A program made the position numbers and the translations under genes. A DNA stretch of 64,000 nt from NCBI GenBank assembly GCA_030418545.1, contig QAIB01000005.1, forward strand, positions 354,758 to 418,757. Direction: 5' to 3'. This DNA comes from Xenophilus aerolatus. Lineage in GTDB: Bacteria > Pseudomonadota > Gammaproteobacteria > Burkholderiales > Burkholderiaceae_C. The notes beneath the pieces were generated by a model. The model did no database searches. It worked only from the letters and a program-made list of their open reading frames with translations, and was not told the DNA's origin. Below, one piece after another: positions 16,003-24,962 of this stretch (position 1 is its first letter; each line of letters begins with the position of its first letter).

Positions 16003-16242
16003 TCATCGGCGAAACCGCGCTGGCTCGCACCAAAACCTCGTAGCGACGCCGTGCTGGCGAGAAAAGAGGTCGGCCGCTGTGTTGCAGTTGTCTTGGTTGT
16101 AGTTGCCGCCCTCAGTTGCATCGAAGGTGGCCACGTGGATCCGCAATGACCGGTCCAGCGGGCTATTTCGATAAAGGGTGTAGGCGCCGTCAGCGTGCGC
16201 AGACGCGCACACCAGCATCGCGAGCACGGTGGCTACTCGCAT
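16003..16242 (-). CDS. Small exported protein in the repressor operon
   Basis: The 79-residue product has a clear signal peptide (RVATVLAMLVCASAHA|DG) and a short mature part with two cysteines. It overlaps the upstream lipoprotein gene by ten bases and lies downstream of the repressor on the same strand, so it is probably expressed in the lysogen. A superinfection-exclusion or conversion role is possible but is only inferred from position. Confidence 0.6.
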   Translation of the reverse strand: MRVATVLAMLVCASAHADGAYTLYRNSPLDRSLRIHVATFDATEGGNYNQDNCNTAADLFSRQHGVATRFWCEPARFRR

Positions 16243-16511
16243 TTGAAGAGCACTTCGGCTTCTGGCCAGCCGCCCGCCATGCGGGCCTGGGTCTCTTTGA
16301 CGTCGATGACTCGAGCCTGCTTATTGCTGCGACGGCAGAAATCATTGGCTTCGCCGATCGCGGCCGTCTTGAGGCTGGCGGTTGTGACCCAGCCGCCGCT
16401 GCCTTGGTGCGCGACTTTGTGCAGGTCGTCGGAGAGCGGCACAACGCCTGTGGTGGGCACGGCGCAGCCCGCAACGCCACAGGCGAGCGCCATGCCGAGT
16501 CCAAGCTTCAT
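16233..16511 (-). CDS. Lipoprotein in the repressor operon
   Basis: From the ATG at 16511, which overlaps the repressor stop, the 92-residue product has a lipobox (MALACGVAGC). The mature part ends with CRRSNKQARVIDV and ETQARMAGGWPEAEVLF, a pattern of small phage lipoproteins. Envelope location and co-transcription with the repressor suggest lysogenic conversion or exclusion of other phages; this is inference. Confidence 0.65.
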   Translation of the reverse strand: MKLGLGMALACGVAGCAVPTTGVVPLSDDLHKVAHQGSGGWVTTASLKTAAIGEANDFCRRSNKQARVIDVKETQARMAGGWPEAEVLFKCE

Positions 16512-17263
16512 CACATCTTTCTCCCGTTCCAAGCCCAGACCACCCGCCCACGCACCTGCACAGCGTTGGTCCCGTTCAGTACGTCGACCGTTTTCACGGT
16601 CGGGTTGTCGCTGCTGATCTCGAATGCGCCGTCCATCCGCTGCCTCACGCGCTTGATGTAAATGCGGTCGTTGGCCTCGAGTACGTACACGCCGTCGATC
16701 TTCGGATCTTGCACGCCGACATCGACCAGCAGCACGTCGCCGTCGATAAAGGTCGGCTCCATGGAGTCGCCGTAACCGTGGATGAACCGCAGGTTCTCCA
16801 GTGCCGTGGGCTTGATGGTGCGCGCCACCCACTGCGGCGAGACTGTCAGGCGTCCGACGACGACCTCGTCGTGCATTTGCTCAGTGCCCGGGCCCATGCT
16901 GCCGGCGTTGGCCAGCACTGGAATGCTCAGGTGTTCGAACCCTGGCAGATAGTCCGTGCCGGGCACGTCAGTACGCACGACCGCTGCGGCCACAGCTGCG
17001 GGCAGCGCTTCCACTTCGTCCTCGCCGACTGGCTGGTCCATCCAGCCCTCGGGCAGGCCCAGGCGCTCCTCGATCGCGCGCGCGGTCTTGCGCGCCAGCG
17101 CCCGCGGCAGCCCAGTCTTCGAGTCCTTGGAGGCATTGATCCACTGCGCCAACTGCGCGGGCGACTTCTCGATGAGGTTGGCAAGTACGACCTGGCGCCC
17201 CTTGCCATGTGTTTGCACCAGAAGCCTGAGGCGCTGCCGGTATATCTCTTCGATGGAAAGCAT
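16511..17263 (-). CDS. CI-type phage repressor (LexA-like, S24 peptidase)
   Basis: From the ATG at 17263 the protein has 250 residues. An N-terminal helix-turn-helix (LANLIEKSPAQLAQWINAS) is followed by a linker and a C-terminal S24 domain with Ser167 (YGDSMEPT) and Lys204 (IYIKRV). A likely RecA-stimulated self-cleavage site is Ala120-Gly121. It maintains lysogeny by binding the TTAGCG-N3-CGCTAA operators on both sides and should be inactivated by DNA damage. It is divergent from the Cro-like gene and is followed by two exported-protein genes. Confidence 0.92.
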   Translation of the reverse strand: MLSIEEIYRQRLRLLVQTHGKGRQVVLANLIEKSPAQLAQWINASKDSKTGLPRALARKTARAIEERLGLPEGWMDQPVGEDEVEALPAAVAAAVVRTDVPGTDYLPGFEHLSIPVLANAGSMGPGTEQMHDEVVVGRLTVSPQWVARTIKPTALENLRFIHGYGDSMEPTFIDGDVLLVDVGVQDPKIDGVYVLEANDRIYIKRVRQRMDGAFEISSDNPTVKTVDVLNGTNAVQVRGRVVWAWNGRKM

Positions 17264-17274
17264 CGAAGGATTCT

Positions 17275-17337
17275 TTAGCGTGCTGCTAAGAACTGGAATT
17301 CGCACGGCGCTATTGACGACCATTAGCGCGGCGCTAA
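17275..17337. promoter_or_regulatory. Right operators between repressor and Cro-like gene
   Basis: Three dyads start exactly 24 bp apart: TTAGCGTGCTGCTAA (17275-17289), a weaker TTCGCACGGCGCTAT (17299-17313) and a perfect TTAGCGCGGCGCTAA (17323-17337). This is the lambda OR plan of three in-phase sites between divergent cI and cro. Confidence 0.8.
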
Positions 17338-17349
17338 ATAATTCGATCC

Positions 17350-17598
17350 ATGACACTCTCCGAGTTCTTCGCCGCCGAGCGCGGTGCCCAGGCCCGCCTT
17401 GCCAGGGCGCTTGAAGTCGCTGCCCCCTTGCTCAGCGCGTGGGCTTCGGAGAATCCTGATACGCGACGACGAGTGCCGGCGGAGCGATGCCCAGACATCG
17501 AGCGTGCCACTGGCGGCGCCGTGCGCTGCGAAGACCTGCGCCCCGACGTCGCTTGGGACGTGTTGCGCATGCAGGTAGGGGAGGGCGCCCATGTCTGA
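17350..17598 (+). CDS. Cro/YdaS-like regulator
   Basis: The 82-residue product is divergent from the repressor and starts 12 bp after the last operator. It contains a helix-turn-helix region (RGAQARLARALEVAAPLLSA) and RRVPAERCPDIERATGGAVR, as in YdaS/Cro-type phage antirepressors. It should shut off repressor synthesis when the lytic pathway starts. Confidence 0.8.
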   Translation: MTLSEFFAAERGAQARLARALEVAAPLLSAWASENPDTRRRVPAERCPDIERATGGAVRCEDLRPDVAWDVLRMQVGEGAHV

Positions 17599-17623
17599 GG
17601 CCCCGAAAGATGACCCTCTAGCT

Positions 17624-18136
17624 CTACCAGTCCCGGCGATTGAAATCAGGGACGGAAACGAGGCGACTCGAAGGGGGAGCGGGGGTTGCGCGCTCGAGGC
17701 GATAGGCAAAGCTGCACAAACCGCAGCGAGCCACGCCTCCGACGACATGGAGCACGCTCTTCTTTCCGGCGTCGAAGCACGTCTGACACAGGAAATGATG
17801 GGGCTCATCCGGGCGCTCAACCAGTTCGGCCTGCGGGCGCAGCTCATAGGCAAAGACGCTCCCGACCGCGCCGATTTTTGCCAAGCGGTAGCGAGCCTTC
17901 TCAGCCTGAGCAGCCTCCAGTTCGCGTACGCGCTGGCCAAGAGCATGGAGCGCGGCATCTTTGTCGATGGTGGCCGCCAGTACCTGGCTGAGCTGCATTT
18001 GGGTGTCCAGGACCTGTTTCGTGAGGTCAGCCTGGAGGGTCGCCGCTTTCTGGCGGTCGCGCTCGTCGATGAGCGCTCGGGCAATCGCTCCCACGGTCCC
18101 CAGGGAGGACATGAGCTGTGAGATTTCGACGGACAT
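17624..18136 (-). CDS. Phage zinc-ribbon protein of unknown function
   Basis: From the ATG at 18136 the 170-residue product has a long coiled-coil-like helix (LQADLTKQVLDTQMQLSQVL ...) and a C-terminal zinc ribbon with two CxxC pairs (CQTC and CGLC). Such proteins occur in lambdoid prophages next to the cro/CII region. It is transcribed opposite to its neighbours. Confidence 0.65.
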   Translation of the reverse strand: MSVEISQLMSSLGTVGAIARALIDERDRQKAATLQADLTKQVLDTQMQLSQVLAATIDKDAALHALGQRVRELEAAQAEKARYRLAKIGAVGSVFAYELRPQAELVERPDEPHHFLCQTCFDAGKKSVLHVVGGVARCGLCSFAYRLERATPAPPSSRLVSVPDFNRRDW

Positions 18137-18142
18137 GGCGGC

Positions 18143-18610
18143 GTGCAGGCTGTTGCGCTGCCCGGAATGGTAGCGATCCGGCGTCGGTCGCTGAACAACG
18201 GAGGCGCCGTGGCTGAAGGCGAACAGGTGCCCCCGGTCGCGCAGGCCATGTGGCGCGCCTTCGATGGAAAGAACTTGCGGGCCGTGGCGGCGCACTTCGG
18301 CGTGGCCACGGCTGATGCATATCGCGCGATCACGGCTGTGGCCGATCGCGCTGCGCGTCTGGTCAGGCTGCAGACGGCGGGCGCTTCGCTTTCTTCAACG
18401 CAGCGCGCGTGGCTTTCCTTTCGTCTGAGGTCCGTTGTTCCATGTCGATCAGTGTCTCCGTGCCCCCGGTGCTTGCCTATGGCAGCGAGGAGGGCGTCCC
18501 TGCCATCCCGGCCGGCCATGACGTCGAGCTGGCCGCGTTCAACACGGTGCGCAACTACGCGCGGCGCGTGGCGGGCGGCGTGGATGCGCTGGCCGACCGG
18601 GTCGGCATGA
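18143..18610 (+). CDS. Possible helix-turn-helix early protein
   Basis: The N-terminal two thirds encode VAQAMWRAFDGKNLRAVAAH and FGVATADAYRAITAVAD, a credible Mor/Martha-type helix-turn-helix. The 3' part overlaps the CII-like gene in another frame and looks like its shadow, so the true protein may end differently or the overlap may be unusual. A GTG at about 18209 is an alternative start. Confidence 0.4.
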   Translation: MQAVALPGMVAIRRRSLNNGGAVAEGEQVPPVAQAMWRAFDGKNLRAVAAHFGVATADAYRAITAVADRAARLVRLQTAGASLSSTQRAWLSFRLRSVVPCRSVSPCPRCLPMAARRASLPSRPAMTSSWPRSTRCATTRGAWRAAWMRWPTGSA

Positions 18611-18990
18611 ACCGGAACACGCTGCTGCACAAGACCAACCCGGACAACACCACGCATCACCTCTCGCTGAAGGAAGCGGTGCGCGTGCAGCGCGAGACGG
18701 CCGACTATTCGATCCTGCATGCGATGGCGAACGCGCTGGGCCACACGGCCACGAAGGCGACGCCGGACCAGGCGGGCGGCGACCCGGTCGAGGCGTTCAT
18801 GCGGCTGCAGGCGGCGCACGCGGACCTGGTCCGCGCGCTGGCCGACGCGGTGCTGGGCGGGGAGGCCGCCGTCACGCCCAACCAGATGCGTCGCGTGGAC
18901 GCGATGGCGCAGGAGGCGATTGCGACCGTCGGTCACGCGATGGCGATGCTGCGCGGGCGCATGCGGCCGGCGCCGGAGCGCGCGCCATGA
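18442..18990 (+). CDS. CII-like phage regulatory protein (CP76 family)
   Basis: The 182-residue product (start ATG at 18442, alternative at 18409) has YARRVAGGVDALADRVGMNR and TLLHKTNPDNTTHHLSLKEA, the hallmark of the phage CII/CP76 regulator family. It should activate or coordinate early transcription and the lysis-lysogeny decision. The stop overlaps the next start (ATGA). Confidence 0.85.
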   Translation: MSISVSVPPVLAYGSEEGVPAIPAGHDVELAAFNTVRNYARRVAGGVDALADRVGMNRNTLLHKTNPDNTTHHLSLKEAVRVQRETADYSILHAMANALGHTATKATPDQAGGDPVEAFMRLQAAHADLVRALADAVLGGEAAVTPNQMRRVDAMAQEAIATVGHAMAMLRGRMRPAPERAP

Positions 18991-19117
18991 GCGGCACCCG
19001 TGCGGGCGCGGCCAAGCGCCGGGCTGCCGTGGCCGCCGTGGTGGCCGAGGCGGGCACGATTGACCACGTCGACCTGGCGCGCTTCGAGACGTTCACGCTG
19101 GATCGGCTGCGCTCAGC
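18987..19117 (+). pseudogene. 5' fragment of an early phage gene, cut by deletion
   Basis: A normal gene start overlaps the CII stop and reads about 44 sensible residues (KRRAAVAAVVAEAGTIDHVD, LARFETFTLDRLRSA). It then turns into an out-of-frame reading of the ClpP-like gene. The change near 19105-19118 marks the left deletion joint that removed the early replication genes and the first late genes. Confidence 0.65.
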
Positions 19118-19123
19118 GGCGTC

Positions 19124-20446
19124 GTGCCGATGCCGCCGGACGTGCAGCCCGGCATCTACGGCGACATCGGCGAGAGCTGGTGGAACGAGACCGTTTCGGC
19201 GGGCAACTTCGTGCGCGAGCTGAACGAGCTCGATGTCGATGCGATCAGCGTGCGCATCAACAGCATCGGCGGCAGCGTTCCCGACGGGTTGGCGATCTTC
19301 AACGCGATGCGGCGCCACAAGGCCACCATCACGACCGAGGTCGATGGCATGGCGTTCTCCATCGCCAGCCTGATCGCCATGGGTGGCGACAAGGTCCACA
19401 TGGCGAGCAACGCCATGCTCATGATTCACGCGCCGTGGACCTATGCCGCAGGCAACAGCGCTGAGTTTCGCGAACTGGCCGACCAGCTCGATTCCTGGGC
19501 GGCGGCGATGTCGACCAGCTACGCCATGAAGACGGGCGACCAGCCCGCCATGCTGGCGCTGCTCACCGACGGCAACAGCGCCGCCGACAACGCCCGGAGG
19601 CAGAAGGAGGCCGCTGCCGAAATCGCGGCGGCGTTCGAGCGCGCGGGCATCCAGACGAAGGAATCACTCAAGGTTGCGGCCAGCACGGCCTTGGCAGACT
19701 TCGAGAAGATCAAGGCCAGTGGGCAGGCCACGAGCGAGGGCCTGCAAGCCGCCTGGAAGCGGGCGGCCGACGCCGCCATCGCCGCCAACGACGGGGTGGC
19801 GCCGGCATGGGTGCAAGCGCAGGCCTCAGCGCAGAAGTACCAGCTTGCCATCGATGAAGCGGGCCGCGCCACGCTGAAGCTGGCGAACACCGATCTGTCG
19901 GGGGTGGCCAACGGCTTGAACGACGCCGCGCAGGCCGCCGGCAATTACGCCAAGGCGGTCGCACAGGCCGGCGCCGCCACGCCCGGCATCATCGACCCGA
20001 GCCAGAAAATCAAGTCCACCCAGGTGAGCGGCGAGACGCGCTCGGCGGGCACGGACTTGGGCAGCCGCACCGGCGTCGCGGCGTTCCTCAAGGCCGCAGG
20101 CGTGTCCGACGAGGCAGCGGCCCGCCGGATCGCGAACGAGTTCGCCGACAGCCAGGGCAACATCCCGTACTTCAACAACCCGGGCCAGAAGAAGTACGGC
20201 GGCGACGGCAGCACGCTCAGCCAAGCGCTGCTGAAGGCTGCCGAGCAATACACCTTCGATGGCATCGGCCGCCGCCCAGACCAGGGCGCCACGATCCCCA
20301 AGCCCGAGAGCACGCGCACCGTGCGCGTGAACCTCGAGGTGAACGGCCAGGGCTACGGCTCCATCAACACCGATGCCGCCGGCGCCGACGCGCTGGACAA
20401 CCTGCTGTCCGCGCTGGAAAGCGCGCGCAGCGTCACGAGGCACTGA
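19124..20446 (+). pseudogene. ClpP-like prohead protease fused to tape-measure C-terminus (deletion joint)
   Basis: The continuous 440-residue frame joins two unrelated parts. Residues 1 to about 150 are a ClpP/S14 prohead protease (IYGDIGESWWNET, INSIGGSVPDGLAIFNA, catalytic Ser79 in GMAFSIASLIAMGG, His102 in MIHAPWTY) that stops at LALLTDG, before the C-terminal part. From about residue 152 it is the Ala-rich C-terminal region of a tail tape-measure protein (FERAGIQTKESLKVAASTAL ... VRVNLEVNGQGYGSINTD). The genes normally between them (capsid, head-tail joining, major tail) are missing. A functional product is unlikely. Confidence 0.8.
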
Positions 20447-20449
20447 GCC

Positions 20450-20848
20450 ATGGCCGACACCCACATGCTCGGCGCGATAGCCATCCCCCGGGGGATGGTC
20501 TGGACGGACGAATTCGCGTGGAGCGCGGTCGAGAAGTCCATGGAGCGCTCCCTTACGGGTGCAGCGCTGATCGACATCGGCGTCAAGCAGGCCGGCCGCC
20601 CCGTCACGCTCGAGGCGCAAGGCGATGCGGGCTGGATGCCGCGGGCGGATGTGCTTGCGCTCGTCGCTTTGGTGGAGGCCGATCCCGGCGCCGTGCTCAC
20701 CTTCACACATGCCGACGGCCGGACCTTTGATGTGCAGTTCGCGCCAGTCGAGGCGCCGGTCACTGCCGAGCCCATTCCTGGCGCGCGCCCGGAGCTGCCG
20801 CCGGACACCTTTCCCTACGTCGCCACCGTGCGGCTCATCACTGTTTGA
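20450..20848 (+). CDS. Distal tail protein, unknown
   Basis: The 132-residue product follows the tape-measure remnant by three bases. It contains DEFAWSAVEKSMERSLTGAA and VLTFTHADGRTFDVQF and looks like a beta-rich tail-tip component. In siphophages the genes after the tape measure encode the tail tip, which is the basis of the call. Confidence 0.65.
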   Translation: MADTHMLGAIAIPRGMVWTDEFAWSAVEKSMERSLTGAALIDIGVKQAGRPVTLEAQGDAGWMPRADVLALVALVEADPGAVLTFTHADGRTFDVQFAPVEAPVTAEPIPGARPELPPDTFPYVATVRLITV

Positions 20849-20850
20849 CC

Positions 20851-22929
20851 ATGACCATTGGCAAAGGCGACCTCAAGCTACTCAAGTCGCTCAACATGAG
20901 CGACACGCCGGATGGTGGCGGCGGCCCTTCCTCTGACCAGGTCGCCGACGGCGTCAGCAACGAGATCTTTCTCGGCGTTTCGGAGTCCGACCGAGCCGTC
21001 GGCCGTGTGTCGCTGCGCCAGCTGCACGCCACGGTGCAAAGCCACGATCAGGACACCTTTCTCGGCGCAAACTTCATCGTCGCCGAGCCGCCCGCCGATC
21101 CGAACGTGTCGATCACGGTGTTTTCGACGGGTGGTGTCTTCGACACGCGCAGTGAAGCGATTTCCCGGCTGGAGGCGTACCTCGGCGAGGGCTCGCGCTA
21201 TGCGGGCTATCTTTTCGGCAACCATATCGCGGGCATGCGGACGGTGCAGATCCTGCAGCGCACCGAGGACGTGCCGCCGATCGGTGCGACGCTCGTGCTG
21301 CGCAAGCGCGAGGGATTCAGCGACGAATACACGCAGTTTGTGCGTGTCACCGAGGCCGCGGTCGTGCAGCGCACGTTCAATGACATTTCGGGCGAATACA
21401 CGCGCTATGAGCTGGGGTTGAAGATCAGCGATGCGCTGCGGGTCGATTTCCCGGGATTCGACGCGCAGCGCATCGATCCGACGAAAGCCGAGCTGGCCAC
21501 CCTGACCAAAATCGCAAACACCATCGTCGCCGATGCTGCGCGGTATTACGGTGTCGTCGACTTGGAGGAGGAGGGCGAGATCGGCGACTTCACGATCAAG
21601 GCGTCGGGGATCTTCACGCAGCTCGTGCCGAGTGCGCAGGTAGAAACCGGCATCGCCGATGCGCGGATCAATCAGGTTTCCGAGAGTGCGCTAAAGGCAG
21701 GCAATCCGATCGGTATTGACGCGCCGGTCGTGTGGCAAGGGCTCACGGTGCCGGTGAACGTGTATATCGGCGGCGCCGTGACGCCTGGCTCTCTGACAAT
21801 CGGCGGCAGTCAGCCGTACTACCCGGGTGCCTACGACAAGGGCGGCGTGATCTACCTGGGCGCGCAGCAGGTCGGCACGATCGACTATGAAAACGGGCTG
21901 ATGAGTCTCAACGGCCTGAACACGGCAGGGGGGGCGACCATCCCGATCACCTATTCGCCGGCGGCCGTGCCGCTGGCGGTGCAGCAGTCACAGGGCATCG
22001 CGGTGACGCAGGAGAACCGGTCGCGCACATGGATTCGCACGCTGCAGCCGATTCCTGTGCCGGGAACGACGCGGGTCGACTACTGCGCACAAGGCCGGTG
22101 GTATGTGCTGCGCGACGACGGTTCGGGTGCGCTGCGTGGTGCGGACAGCAGCTACGGCGCTGGCGTGATCAATTTCTCGACGGGGACGCTGTCCGTCACG
22201 CTCGGCGAACTGCCGGACGCGGAAACGGCTGTCATCGTGCAGTGGACGCCCGACGAGGCGATGCTCGACACGACCGAGATCACATTGCACAACAGCGGAT
22301 CGCTTTACATGCCTTTCAACACGTCGGGGCAGATCTCCGAGGAGGCCGGCGCGAAGGCGATCGAGCCCGGGGGCCTGTCGATCGACTGGGTGGAACCGGG
22401 AACGTCGCCGCTCCCGAAATCGGCTAGCGACAACGGGGCGGGCCAGCTGGTCGGAGATGCCAGCGGCACGGTGGACTACGCACGTGGTGTTGTGAAGTTC
22501 AGCATGACGTCGCTGCGCGCGCCGGGCACGCTGCTGACGATGAATCTTTCGACGCGCGATGCGACCGAGGCGGCGGTGACGGTGGTCGGTGGTGTCGGCA
22601 ATCTCGGCGTGACGAATATCGCACCGGGCTCGCTTTCCTTCGGTGTGGCGGCGCAGCGGAAAGTGCAGTTTTTCGGCAGCGGCGCCGATGGCAGTGTGGT
22701 CGATGTGGGCTCGGACGCGACCTATCTCGTGCGCGACAACGGCGCCGGCGGACTCGTGGTGCGCGTGGGCGACTTCGCGGTGCCTTGCGGAACGGTCGAC
22801 TATGCAACGGGCGAGTTCGAGCTGTCCGGGTCGGTGGCGCTGAATGCGGCGCAGAGTTTCGCTCTCCTCAAGTGGGAGAACCTTTTCGTTCGTGAGTCGT
22901 CGCCGAGCTGGTCGCTCGCGGTGCAGTGA
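20851..22929 (+). CDS. Large tail structural protein (tail tip/baseplate), unknown family
   Basis: From the ATG at 20851 the product has 692 residues, beta-rich with repeated segments such as GTIDYENGLMSLNG, GTVDYARGVVKFSM and GTVDYATGEFELSG, three copies of a GT-x-DY-x-x-G unit about 200 and 120 residues apart. This suggests repeated beta-sandwich domains. It lies between the small tail gene and a second large protein with similar style. A distal tail role is inferred from position. Confidence 0.7.
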   Translation: MTIGKGDLKLLKSLNMSDTPDGGGGPSSDQVADGVSNEIFLGVSESDRAVGRVSLRQLHATVQSHDQDTFLGANFIVAEPPADPNVSITVFSTGGVFDTRSEAISRLEAYLGEGSRYAGYLFGNHIAGMRTVQILQRTEDVPPIGATLVLRKREGFSDEYTQFVRVTEAAVVQRTFNDISGEYTRYELGLKISDALRVDFPGFDAQRIDPTKAELATLTKIANTIVADAARYYGVVDLEEEGEIGDFTIKASGIFTQLVPSAQVETGIADARINQVSESALKAGNPIGIDAPVVWQGLTVPVNVYIGGAVTPGSLTIGGSQPYYPGAYDKGGVIYLGAQQVGTIDYENGLMSLNGLNTAGGATIPITYSPAAVPLAVQQSQGIAVTQENRSRTWIRTLQPIPVPGTTRVDYCAQGRWYVLRDDGSGALRGADSSYGAGVINFSTGTLSVTLGELPDAETAVIVQWTPDEAMLDTTEITLHNSGSLYMPFNTSGQISEEAGAKAIEPGGLSIDWVEPGTSPLPKSASDNGAGQLVGDASGTVDYARGVVKFSMTSLRAPGTLLTMNLSTRDATEAAVTVVGGVGNLGVTNIAPGSLSFGVAAQRKVQFFGSGADGSVVDVGSDATYLVRDNGAGGLVVRVGDFAVPCGTVDYATGEFELSGSVALNAAQSFALLKWENLFVRESSPSWSLAVQ

Positions 22930-22938
22930 GGTCCAGAT

Positions 22939-24564
22939 ATGCCCGACGTTGTTGTCAATCCATCGGCCACTGGCAATTCAGTGCGGCGCCTGAACCCGGT
23001 CGAAGTGCTCGCGGGCGCGCTCGTGACGCTCGATCTCTCCGGTGTTTCATCCGTGCAGGCCCGCTACAGCGGCGGCAGTGAGTCGAGTGAGTCCGTGCAG
23101 GTGGCAATGGACAAGCTGTACCTGCGAACGGACGTCGCCAATGCGTACACGCTCGGCGGCGTGACTTTCCGGGTCGGCACTGTGCGCCATTTCGTGAAAT
23201 CGAACGGCAATGTCGAAATCAACCTGTCCGCCGCCACGGGCATCGGGACGAAGGTCGGCACCATGACGCCGTCGCAAGGTGTCATCGAGCTGACAAGCTG
23301 GCCGATCGTGGCGCCGCTCGTGCAGGATTTCCGCGGTGCGCTGCTGCCGCCGGCGGCGGGCCCGGACAACCCTTACAGCGCCTATATGGTGGTGTTTCGG
23401 CTGGCGACAGCTCCCGTGCGACCGAGCAGCTTCTCGATGCAGGGCACCATGCGCGACGGTACGACGTTCAACGTCGCAGCCGATGCGAACGGCGTGATCA
23501 ATGCGGCGCGCGTGAAGGGGCGAATCAACTATCAGACCGGCGTCGTGCAAGCCGTGTTTGTGACGCCGTCGGCGCCCGCCGGGTTCGAGCCGGTCGATCT
23601 GTCGTTCCTCGGGATCCCGGGCGTTTCGACGGGCTATCTCGACATGGCCCAAAACGAGACGCTGAAATACAACGCCGTCGCGTTCAGCTACCTGCCGCTC
23701 GACGCCGAGCTGCTTGGCATCGATCCTGTGCGCCTGCCAAGCGACGGCCGCGTGCCGATCTTCCGCCCGGGTGGCGTCGCCGTCGTGGGCAACGCGCAAA
23801 CGACCGGGTCGCAGACGGTTGCGAATGGCGATGTGATCAACGTCGGCCGCACGCGGCTTTCTCGTGTGCGTGTGATCGGGCATGACGGCGAAGTGATTCC
23901 GGTCGGCTACACCGAGGATCTCGAAGCCGGGACGGTCACGTTCACCGATGTTGCGGGGTATTCGCAGCCGGTCAAGGTCGAGCATCGCATCGAGGACATG
24001 CTGCTCGTGCGCGACGCGCAGATCGACGGGACGCTGTCGTTCACACGGCCGCTCACGCATGACTACCCGCCGGGTTCCCGCGTGTCGTCGGCGTTCATGG
24101 CCGGGGATCTGCGCGCTCGCGTGTCGTTGATGTTCGATCAAGCGTCGTGGGACAAGGTCACTTTCTCCGATGCCCTGGTCGGGAACCCGGCGCCGGCGAC
24201 CTACGACTCGATCAATCATCCGGTGGAGATCCTCAACGATGGCGGGACGTCGCAGCGCTGGGCGCTGGATTTCATCTCGACGACGACGTTCCGCGTGGTC
24301 GGCGAAAAGGTCGGGGTCATCCTCACGGGTGCCTCGATCACGGCCGACTGCTCGCCGCTCAACCCGGCCACGGGGCAACCCTACTTCACGATCCGCAAAG
24401 AGGGTTGGGGCAGCGGCTGGGCCGTGGGCAACATCGTCCGATTGAACACGGTCGGTGCGCTGACCTCGCCGTGGATCGTGCGGACGGTCAAGCAAGGCCC
24501 CGAGTCGGGCGAGAACTACGAGTTCACGCTGTTGCTGCGCGGTGACGTGGACAACCCGCTGTGA
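22939..24564 (+). CDS. Large tail structural protein, unknown family
   Basis: The 541-residue product (PDVVVNPSATGNSVRRLNPV) is beta-rich and again carries a GRINYQTGVVQAVF unit related to those in the preceding protein. It has no signal peptide or membrane helix. Position in the tail-tip cluster suggests a structural role. The stop overlaps the next start. Confidence 0.7.
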   Translation: MPDVVVNPSATGNSVRRLNPVEVLAGALVTLDLSGVSSVQARYSGGSESSESVQVAMDKLYLRTDVANAYTLGGVTFRVGTVRHFVKSNGNVEINLSAATGIGTKVGTMTPSQGVIELTSWPIVAPLVQDFRGALLPPAAGPDNPYSAYMVVFRLATAPVRPSSFSMQGTMRDGTTFNVAADANGVINAARVKGRINYQTGVVQAVFVTPSAPAGFEPVDLSFLGIPGVSTGYLDMAQNETLKYNAVAFSYLPLDAELLGIDPVRLPSDGRVPIFRPGGVAVVGNAQTTGSQTVANGDVINVGRTRLSRVRVIGHDGEVIPVGYTEDLEAGTVTFTDVAGYSQPVKVEHRIEDMLLVRDAQIDGTLSFTRPLTHDYPPGSRVSSAFMAGDLRARVSLMFDQASWDKVTFSDALVGNPAPATYDSINHPVEILNDGGTSQRWALDFISTTTFRVVGEKVGVILTGASITADCSPLNPATGQPYFTIRKEGWGSGWAVGNIVRLNTVGALTSPWIVRTVKQGPESGENYEFTLLLRGDVDNPL

Positions 24565-24953
24565 TCCTCGTTTTCTCGGATGCCGCGCTGAACGCCCGAT
24601 TCGTCGGCGGCCTGCAGGCGCTGCTCGACGTGGGGCCGGTCGGGTGCCGCATCCAGCTGTTCGCGGCGTCGACGCCGAGCGGCCCGGTGCTGGCCGAGCT
24701 GGTGCTCGCGCGGCCGTCCGGGGCAATGGTCGGACTGCAGTACGTGCTGCAGCAGGCCGATCCCGAGGGGGATCTGATCTTGCGCGAGGGAACGCCGCAG
24801 TCCGGACGAATGATCAACGGGGCCGGCGTGCGCGTGTGTGACGGAGATGTGTCGGGGATCGATGGCGACGGCGTGTTCAGGGTCGAAGGCGACGACGGCC
24901 CGCTACTGCATGCGGGCGGTCGGGCGCGCTTGCTCGCCAGCTATTTTTTCTGA
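24561..24953 (+). CDS. Small tail-cluster protein
   Basis: The 130-residue product (MILVFSDAALNARFVGGLQA) is soluble and unrecognised. Its start overlaps the preceding stop and a further tail gene follows by nine bases, so it is part of the tail operon. Confidence 0.65.
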   Translation: MILVFSDAALNARFVGGLQALLDVGPVGCRIQLFAASTPSGPVLAELVLARPSGAMVGLQYVLQQADPEGDLILREGTPQSGRMINGAGVRVCDGDVSGIDGDGVFRVEGDDGPLLHAGGRARLLASYFF

Positions 24954-24962
24954 GAGATCGAA

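Noticed and set aside
17591..18121. 176-codon rightward ORF after the Cro-like gene
   Set aside because: The leftward frame with two CxxC pairs and a coiled-coil is far more protein-like, and this ORF lies fully opposite to it.
19124..20446. Satellite or tailocin interpretation of the defective prophage
   Set aside because: No sheath, tube or baseplate wedge genes for a tailocin and no satellite-type capsid-size or packaging genes are seen; deletion of a siphophage explains the content better.
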